A stretch of DNA of 64,000 bases from positions 1 through 64,000 of the forward strand of contig WOFQ01000042.1 in the NCBI GenBank assembly GCA_012184525.1, read 5' to 3'. Made by a program: the position numbers and the translations under genes. The DNA is from Xenoacremonium recifei (taxonomy: Eukaryota > Ascomycota > Sordariomycetes > Hypocreales > Nectriaceae). Position 1 is the stretch's first letter. Every line of letters starts with the position of its first letter. A model generated the notes under the pieces. That model did no database searches. It worked only from the letters and a program-made list of their open reading frames with translations, and had not been told where the DNA came from. Below are positions 56,177 to 64,000 of the stretch, piece after piece.

Positions 56177-57256
56177 TTAGATTTTGTTCTCCCCCATACT
56201 ATACCTCCCAAGCTGCACACCATCCTCACTCCTCTCCACGCTCCTCTCCACCACCCTCCTCTGCTCCCTCACCTGCTCCTGCATCTCCATCCCCGCCGGC
56301 AGCGGTCCCGGGTTCTGCAGCATGGGGATGAAGTACCTCGGCGTCGAGACGCGACTGACCGCATCCCAACTGGATGTACTCTCGTGTCGCGCCGCCCACT
56401 CACCGGAGGACGCGGACTCGCGCATGAACCGCTCCGGCGCAGGCTCGTGCAGCGTGTCACTGTACAGCTCCCTGCCCAGCGTGCTCATGGTGCACCCGGA
56501 ATCAATCCTGGTCGGTGGTTCACGGCCACGGCTTGGTGACGCTGGAGGGAACGACGTTGACTGGCGGCGTCGGTGCCAGGCTCGTTGACCGAGGCCAAGG
56601 ATCTGGGCGGCCTTCTGTGGAATCTCCGGCTCGTTCTGTGGCATATTGTCCCAGGAATGTGCCACGCCAATCTCTGCGGGTGTGCATTCATAGGGAGAAT
56701 TCGCAACAGGATGGGCGTGTAACTGCTGGGCATCGACATGTGTGTGTGCATTAGGGTCCGTCAAGTCAGACACACCTGACTCTGATGTATCGTCGGACTC
56801 TGAGGAACCGCTCACCGAAGGGTCGGGAATGGGTACTTGTCGTCGGAAGAAGTGAGACACAGTCTTTCGGAACGAACGGCGGTTGTGGTGCTCCTCTGGA
56901 GTGGTAGCCGTTGTAGTCGTCGTCTCGGTGCCCGACTCGCTGGCGCTGGCCTGGCGCCGACGTGATCTCGCCTTGAGCTGCCTTCGTATGAGGCATTGCT
57001 TGTATATCAAGTAGACGAAGAAGAGCGTTGCAAGGATCATAACACCCGCGGCGATGCAACCTCCGATGAGGGCACCACTGTCACTTCTCTTGGCAATCTC
57101 TTCCTCGGGCTGAGAACGGCGTATTGAATTGCTCAGCGGTTTAACGACCCAGCCGTTACTCTCCGTAGAACCGGTTGGTGTAGCTCGTGCCAAATCGGCG
57201 TCTATAGCCAGCAGACAGAGTAGGAACCAACCGGCATGAAACGTGTTCGAAAGCAT
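56177..57256 (-). CDS. Single-pass membrane protein with long disordered cytoplasmic tail
   Basis: A single open frame of 359 aa from the first ATG (MLSNTFHAGWFLLCLLA). Residues 1-25 look like a cleavable signal peptide ending in ARA. A short lumenal or extracellular part of about 35 residues ends in IAKRSD, a possible dibasic processing site. One transmembrane helix follows (GALIGGCIAAGVMILATLFF and on) at about residues 62-88, then a basic stop-transfer cluster (RRQLKARSRRRQ). The remaining 270 residues are Ser/Thr/Arg-rich and low-complexity. This type I layout resembles small fungal wall-sensor or Mid2-like proteins, but there is no WSC or cysteine-rich domain, so the role is not assigned. 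Confidence 0.72.
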   Translation of the reverse strand: MLSNTFHAGWFLLCLLAIDADLARATPTGSTESNGWVVKPLSNSIRRSQPEEEIAKRSDSGALIGGCIAAGVMILATLFFVYLIYKQCLIRRQLKARSRRRQASASESGTETTTTTATTPEEHHNRRSFRKTVSHFFRRQVPIPDPSVSGSSESDDTSESGVSDLTDPNAHTHVDAQQLHAHPVANSPYECTPAEIGVAHSWDNMPQNEPEIPQKAAQILGLGQRAWHRRRQSTSFPPASPSRGREPPTRIDSGCTMSTLGRELYSDTLHEPAPERFMRESASSGEWAARHESTSSWDAVSRVSTPRYFIPMLQNPGPLPAGMEMQEQVREQRRVVERSVERSEDGVQLGRYSMGENKI

Positions 57257-60200
57257 TATAGTCGTTCGTTCGGTCACCGTTCGTGGGATATCGATATCGT
57301 CATGCTCCAGACATCACGTCTCGCATCCGGCGGCCGACCAGGGCGTCCTCGTTTCTTAAAGCTCCTTGCAGCCTCCCGTCCGGGTCCCAGATGCCACCAG
57401 GAATAGTAGCGAAGGGCCTGCACCAGCAACAAAGGCGTTGCATGTTGGGCACAGGGATGCTCGTAGGTTTCCGGCAGCATAGTTAGGACAAAGCACTAAC
57501 TTCTGCTCAAGGGCCTCTATGCATGTGCCAACTCAAAGGGCTTCCACCTGTCACCCTCCATCTCGACATCGTTTGGATACACATCTCGGCGGTCTGGAAG
57601 GGAGCTCGGGACAGCAACGGCGCGTTGTATACGGGGTAACAAAGGTCGCTTTGTTCTAGTATCGGGGCGTAATCGCAAAAGGCGGTCTCGGTCGAGCCAT
57701 GCTTGTTTCTTTCAACGCAGCATTCCGATGGCGGATCTCCGTCTGGGGAAATCTCTGCTCCTCGTGTCGGGCACCAGGACAGGCTCGAGATACGGAGGGG
57801 ACAAATGAGGGGGTTTAAGTAAGTGAGCACACGACACAGATATCATATCAAAAGGTGCGAAGCCAATCTCTCAGACTCCAAGAGATAAGACATGCGCGGA
57901 TGCCTCCATGATACGCCATGTTTTTACCAGTGCTTTCTGAATGGTGCAATGGTGCCGCTGATAGGAGAAACCATGCAAATCCCTGTGATGATTGGGAGAG
58001 CTGCTATCTAATCTCCATCCCCTACGATCCCAGGAACGCCCGTTGATAGCTACAAGGGCCGGGACGAAGTCAGCTGCCGCATTGGCTCCAGGGATTGACA
58101 TGCAACAGGCCTGTAAAGGCAGGTTACTAGATGCCACGCCTGATAAAAGATAACAACAGTTGTGACGACTTATAACGTCGCCTCGCCCTCGTCGTCTCCC
58201 ACACCCGAGTATACTCGGTCATGGGTTTCGCCCACCTAGCAGCAAATTGACCCCGACACAGCCTGCCAGCCTCAGGCATTGGCGCAGGAGGTTCAACCTC
58301 TCAAGGCTCCTCGGGATTGGCCATGATTCAGCTCGGCTCAAGGGAGTTGACCTTGGGGGCCGCCCAGCCAACAGTCTAGAAGCCACCCCAAGGCTTCCCA
58401 TTTCGAGGCCAAGATGATCATCTCTGCTGTGCACGCGACTCAGCAAATCTTGGGCTTATGACCTTCTCGAGCATCACGGTTTGTCGATCACTCCATCGTC
58501 AGCAAGATGAGGGGCTCGACGGTTTCTTTCCGCATTACTGTCCCAGAAACCCGCCACAGTCACGTTGCCCTGAGCACCCAGACACCATGCTGATTTCTAC
58601 GTTTGCATGAGGCGCTCTTGATCGAGCCAACCATGGTCAAGTTGCCTCGTGCCCAGCAGCATGGAGCATTATAAGCAGGAAAGCTGGGGCTGTACGGAGT
58701 CTCCCCCGCTCCGCGTGGCAGTGTGACGAGGACTGTTGCGACAATTCCTCTTCATCATCACAAGCCATAAGACTGTGGCTCACATGCTCCGCGCTGGTTC
58801 GCCCGGGGAAGCAAGGAGTACACGGCCGGTGAGTACATGACCTGGTGGCCACGCCGCAATGCTCGACCATTGGCTTTGTGGAGATGTTTGAGCCTGCCGT
58901 AACTATTTGGCCGAGACTACCGGGGCCGTCGTCTGCTCTGTGAGGCGAGGCTCAGTGGGGAGATGAACTCTCGCAAGCGGGAGTGCCTGGGGAGTTGAGG
59001 GGGCGCTGATGCTCCGGAACGAGGGCCCCAGACTCCTCAACGACAACAAATACCTCTTGCCTGGCTCAACGTCTCGAGTGAGAGATATTTCATCCAGATT
59101 GCGGGCCTTGAGACAAGCCATCGACTGGCGCCGCTTGTGAGATCTGATCTGTTTCTCCATCACCACCTCATCTTTAGGCAAAGTCGATGAGATGACATAT
59201 AAATATCTGTCTGTATCTCCGTTGCCACACCGCTCGAGTGGGGCGTAGACCTGTCGAAGAACGGGGCAAGCACCAACACCAACAGCCCAACCAACAAATG
59301 GTATGCAGTGCCTGGTGAAGGTTGCCGCGGTGCCAGTGATGCGCGGCCAAGCTAGTCGGAGCTGAGAGTCCAGTCCCCTGAATTCTGGCTTCTGATGGAG
59401 GCCTTATGACAGACCAGCAGCAAAGGTCGACACATAACAATGATTCGTGCTTTGCTTTGACCGAGCTCGAGATAGACGAGCGGGTACCCCATCCGGGAGC
59501 GAACGCTGGACGCAGCGCCATTGCTGCGCATGCGGGGATCCTGGTAGTGTTCAGTGACGGACGGGATGTGCTGAGTCAATCCGACACGTCCAGGTAATAC
59601 TCCGTACTCTCCCGCGGCGGTTCCCCAGGGTCGCCTGAGGCGTTACCGTATTGTTCGAAATACGTATGTACTGAATGGTTTGGGGAGAATGACCTCATTA
59701 GGGCCGCGGATCGAATCTCGGGGACAGCGAACAGCATCCCAGCTTCGACTCATGCTCGGCAGCTGACTGGTGAACCAGAGGGCCTTGCGCCCGTCACTTA
59801 GGTACCGTCGCGAGCTTATTGCCCGGGCTCACCCATTGAGCCTCCGAGAACAACAGCCGCCACTGGTTATGAAGCGGGCTAGCGCGGAGCCGTCAAGTTT
59901 CGGATTTGAATCAACGAGATCACCGACGAGTTGGGAAAGTAATTAACATTATGTGAACATTCGTCGGAGCGGATGGGGCAGATGTGTCACTCACTGCGGT
60001 AATGCCTCGAAGGTCCCGAGACTAGATGCCGCAGGCCATCAGCCACATCATACCAAGGCACAAACGGGATGCAGCTTCATCTTTCGAGAACAGCAATTAG
60101 GGTGGCGGCTGTCGTTCCGGTGTCGAGGTTCGACAAGCCATAGCGTGGCCGCTGACCTGACCTGGTTTAGTCTGGCATTTGGGTTGAGAACTAAACTCCC

Positions 60201-63200
60201 AACCGCGTGGTCTTTGCGCTCGGAACCGCATATTGAGATTGTTTCTGGGCAGGGGCCGTAACTGGAGGCGCATAATTAGGCACAGTCCTCCGTAGTCCTC
60301 CCGTAGTATACCAACTTTAGTGTCAACCCGCCGCGGTTCAGAACAGGTTCGATGTCCTTGGTGGCACACGAGTGGACACTAATAACGACTCTTGCGCCCG
60401 CAACATCGAGATGAGACGGTAGTCGGTGTCTTATGGCGTGAACAGAAGTCGTGCGCTTTGCACACACTCTCTCCTGTCGTGTCGGATATCCCACGGGGGC
60501 TCGGGATGCCGTTCCGGGTATGTCCCCCCCCGGAACAGAGCTATTCTGCGATACGGAAGGTTGCCGGAGTTCATCCTGCGGTTGTAAGTCTGCGTCGCAA
60601 CTCTGCACGTCGTCCATCTGGGAATAGGTATTAAATTGGTACGAGGGAGTAATCCGTGACTGGCGCCGGGAGTGGACACTCCTCCGCCTGCCGAGCGAGA
60701 GGGAATGATGCCAGACTAGAACCGGTATGGCTGGTGGAAGTGACTTTCCATGATGCCGGATCTTTTCCAATAACTGCCATGTGCCCGGTCAGGACCCTGG
60801 AGACCGAGTCGGCCTTGCCACAGCCGACGTGCATCCAGACGTCGTTCCGATGCTGCGAGGAAACGCCAAAACCTGGTTGGATGGAGGCGTCGACCAGGCA
60901 GACGCTGGTGCCCCCAAAGCGAGCCATCGCGACCCGTATGACTCGTCAAAGCCGATGCCCGAGCACCTGGGGAATGGTTGCATTTCGTTGAGACGAGCTC
61001 TCGTAGCGCTCACTCTGCACGCATGGCGGCGCGGCTGGGATGGAGCACCTCGGAGGATGCAGACATTTGGCCGCCCCCGAGTGAGACACGGACATGGATC
61101 AGAAGGTGCCTTGAGCCCAGTCTACTCCATTGACCATACGGGATCCCTAGGGGAGGGCATCACCAACCGCCAGCCCGCCCCCTGTCGACTCATGGTGTCA
61201 GTGGGGGTCCAACATGGAGTTCCATGCATGTGCTTCCAGGAGGTTTCGACCCCACCAAGTACTCGATACGCGCAGTCGACTCTCTTCAGATCTCGAAGGG
61301 ACGGGCTTGGCCAACAAATGGCACTTTCACCACTGGCTCCCGACCACATCGACGGCTGCAAGCTAAGAGAGGTGTACCCCGTATGTGCCAGGGGTCGCAT
61401 GCATAGAACAATGGTTCTGCTGCAGGCGTGAATATTTGATTCTTCTAATGAGAAACGCCCATCAGACCTCGGGCAGATTTGGAATTATTGATCTCAGAAG
61501 TTTTCAGGAGGAGAGACAGAGAGGCAAGGGCTTCGGCCAGCGTACCCGAGTCTGTGCCCAGTGAGATCCATGGAGGTGACCAACAGACAGACGCATCGCA
61601 TGATCGTCTTAATCATTGACTGTGACTCTCCTTTGGGGAAGTGACAAGGAACGGCCTGTGTCCTAGACTCACCGGGGGACTGTGGGGGAGAGTAATAGGC
61701 CGGCAACTTGGTGGGCAGAGGAGCACCGGGTGAGGTCGTAGCCTTGTCGTACGGCTCTAGCTCCGTCAACTCGGCGTCAATGAGGTTCAAATGCCTCGCG
61801 TGGAAATGTACCAAGCATAGCCTAACGTTAGGTGACGTAGACGTTCGATTCCGATGATATTGGGACAAGAAGCCGGCGAAGCACCTGCTAGCAAACAGCT
61901 TCTAAACGCCTTCTCCGATCCTTCTTGTGCGTCATTGCAACGTCCGTTTCTACCGGGCACATGAAAGCAGGACGCGCTGCTGATCAAAGAGCCCAAACAG
62001 GAAGTGGGATGTCGAACCACCGCACCTTGAAACATGTACTCCATACCTCGGAAAGCCAGTAAGTCTGCGGGACGATCAAGTTGCGGCTACCAGCGGGGCC
62101 TCGAAGTATCGCAGTGGTATTGACGACTTGGCATTGAACGACCTGCAGCTTGATCTGGTGTGTGGTTGCCAGCCATCGTCGAGGGAGCATTCCCATTCGA
62201 ACAGTAACTGCATGGCCCTGTAAGCTTGAACAGTAGTCTGCCACAACTGTTGATCAAGAGTTGTGGGGGGGAAACTCGGGAGTTTTTCACATCGTCTCCA
62301 AAAAGCCGGAACTTGTGAAGATTGAATGAAGCTGAGTGAGGAAGACGATGAGCTGAGCAAGGACATGTATACGAGTTCAAGACCGTTGGAGGCGGCTGTT
62401 CCACGCGAATAGTCGATCTACCAGCGACGGCAACAAAGCAAGCAAGTCCTCATGTCAAAGACCGGGGGACGGCCTCTCAGCGCGGGATGAAAGTGGCGTT
62501 CGGCCACCCCATCCAGATGCCCCGCCCTCCAGCATGCAGCACCTTCAATCCTGGCAAAGAGCAGGGATGCCCCTGTTCATAGTAGGTGCATGGAGCCAGA
62601 TGGTTCCCTCCTCCGTAGATGCATCGTCTTTCGTCCTCTCACATTGGACCGTGCCTTGTTTGTCTCCGGGAGCAAGAGAGCTTGTCGAGGTAAACTGTCA
62701 CTTGCGCAGGGTAACGGACGTATGCCCGCGATGCCGGAGACATCTCGTCCACTAGCGAGCCGACCTCGCAGGAGGGGGGAGGACGGCGTCGGGGAGGGGC
62801 TTTGGGTGCCGTGAGCCATCAAGCAGCCATGTGTCTGTGACGCGACAGCACCCGAGGGCGATCGACTTTTGGGTCTTCCGCCCCAGGCGGAGCGTCGATT
62901 TCGGGACCTTGGGAGGGGAGGCGGAGGGGATGGATGACTCGAGTTCAAGGCCTGGCCCAGGCGAGCCATCGCCAACAAGCGGCGTCGAAAACGGTAGGGT
63001 GGCGGTACGTTTCGGGCTGCATTGCTCCGTCCCGAGCCCTCAGCAGTCCTCCGAAATTCAGGACAAAGCATCTCTCGAGGATCGTCGAGGGCCCTGGGGT
63101 CTAGTCTGACGTCTCCAGCATCGAGTCCGTGTGGCATCAAGACTCCAGATGGGACCCTCTAATAAGGCCGCGAGCACGCGTCTGAGGCGTCCATGGTGGC

Positions 63201-64000
63201 ATCGTCAATGGGCAGCGGCGAAATAGTCGCTGTGACCGTGGAACGGTAGACGGCTCGGCCTCGTGGTGACTGGTGCCGGAGGCCGGGGTCTAGCGTCTGG
63301 TCGACACGGGCAAGCGAACAGGCCAGACCCTTCCGCTGCTGAAGTTGAGCCTGTAGCTGACGCCCTCAAGGCCCAGCGTGGGGCTTGTCGACGCCTCTAT
63401 CGACGGTCTTTGCCCGAGGAGCCGGTTCTGGCGCGGACCAGTCATGTCATTGGCGTTCGTCAGCCCATGAAGGAATCTAGAGCCAGCGAGCACCTGCAGG
63501 AGGCCAAAATGAAGCCGAGAAACGGGGTTTCATAATGTGATGTGGTGAAGATGCCGTCGGAGGTCGTGGTTCTCGCTGAGATGATGATGATGATGGTGTC
63601 CTCCGTCCAGGAAGGAGGAATAGGGCGCCTTCTTGCCTGCAATGTCGAGTCCGCCCACCCTAACAAGATGGTGCCTGCCGCAACTGGACTTTGATGGACA
63701 TTTATTTTAAGCGAAGGTCCAACTGGAGCGGCGATGGCATGGCTCCTTCCAGTCATAACTTGGATCTGAAGTTCCCCGTGCGTCGGACCGTTAGGTCTGG
63801 CTGCCATGAGGCTTAACGGCCATCTAACTTTCTGTACATCGAGGCGTCCTCTGGAGTCCTCGCGCCGTCAGGTACCGCAAGGTACGGGCGAGATCCCGCC
63901 TGCCGCCCGCCCATCACCCTCCAGGATGCCCTGGAACCGACCCCCAACTTCACTGTCCGCTCAGGGACCCCAATGCAACAGACGCAGCTCATCGATGACC
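57257..64000. other. Long stretch without a convincing gene
   Basis: About 6.7 kb of normal base composition. The longest open frame is 216 codons (60781-61431, plus) and none has a recognised domain, a signal peptide with a coherent protein behind it, or consistent splice sites. No tRNA, rRNA, transposon domain or terminal repeat was recognised. The left edge holds the promoter of the membrane-protein gene. The rest could be a long upstream region of a gene beyond the window or contain non-coding transcripts. Confidence 0.5.

Noticed and set aside
59690..59960. tRNA-like GGATCGAATC and GATTTGAATC patches
   Set aside because: They resemble T-loop sequences but no acceptor stem, D-loop or anticodon arm can be paired around them.
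60781..61431. 216-codon plus-strand open frame
   Set aside because: No domain or compositional signature of a protein; similar-length frames occur on both strands throughout this region.

Overview
The window looks like nuclear DNA from a filamentous ascomycete, most likely a Sordariomycete and plausibly Hypocreales. The support is many short introns (about 55-175 nt) with GT...AG ends and CTAAC/CTAAT branch motifs, fungal-type orthologues (PAN3, LSM7, RIM2-type carrier, SNX3, SF3a1/PRP21, PMT1, SEC2, WBP11) and fungus-only families (DUF3632, 2EXR/F-box-like, kinase-like APH). The species cannot be named from the sequence alone. Position 1 is a poly-G run that looks like a contig end or read artefact.

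Layout: 0.9-2.5 kb UBX-domain ER protein (-). 4.1-6.8 kb PAN3 (+), convergent with LSM7 (-) at 7.7-8.2 kb. 9.8-11.6 kb a fungal protein with a C-terminal Zn2Cys6-like cluster (+). 12.4-13.7 kb mitochondrial RIM2-type carrier (+), convergent with SNX3/GRD19 (-) at 14.7-15.3 kb. 15.7-16.2 kb a degenerate TCGACCGG repeat block. 16.6-17.5 kb F-box/2EXR-like gene (-). 17.9-18.8 kb an APH-family pseudogene with eight in-frame stops and no frameshift. 20.4-22.1 kb SF3a1/PRP21 (-), divergent from PMT1 (+, 23.3-26.4 kb). 27.3-29.5 kb SEC2-type Rab GEF (-).

31.4-37.6 kb is an accessory block: BTB protein (+), ankyrin protein (-), an unrecognised ORF (+), a second APH-like gene with one frameshift (+) and a DUF3632 gene (+) whose C-terminus is cut by a 19-bp tandem duplication. 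37.8-46.7 kb is one very large gene (-) for a disordered Q/P/S-rich protein of about 2,836 residues; two long open frames join through a 326-nt intron. 48.8-51.1 kb is a six-exon DUF7924-like gene (-) with four consecutive phase-0 microexons. 53.4-54.3 kb is WBP11 (-). 54.5-56.1 kb is AT-richer and without a convincing gene. 56.2-57.3 kb encodes a single-pass membrane protein (-). From 57.3 kb to the end I see no convincing gene.

The conserved genes are housekeeping: mRNA decay (PAN3, LSM7), splicing (SF3a1, WBP11, LSM7 in the U6 ring), secretion and trafficking (PMT1, SEC2, SNX3, UBX protein) and mitochondrial nucleotide transport. There is no operon logic and no secondary-metabolite cluster. 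I did not find a convincing new multi-gene system. The most unusual signals are gene-structure ones: a possible PAN3 stop-codon readthrough tail, frame-preserving microexons, an 8-nt first coding exon in SEC2, and several recently or progressively disabled accessory genes.
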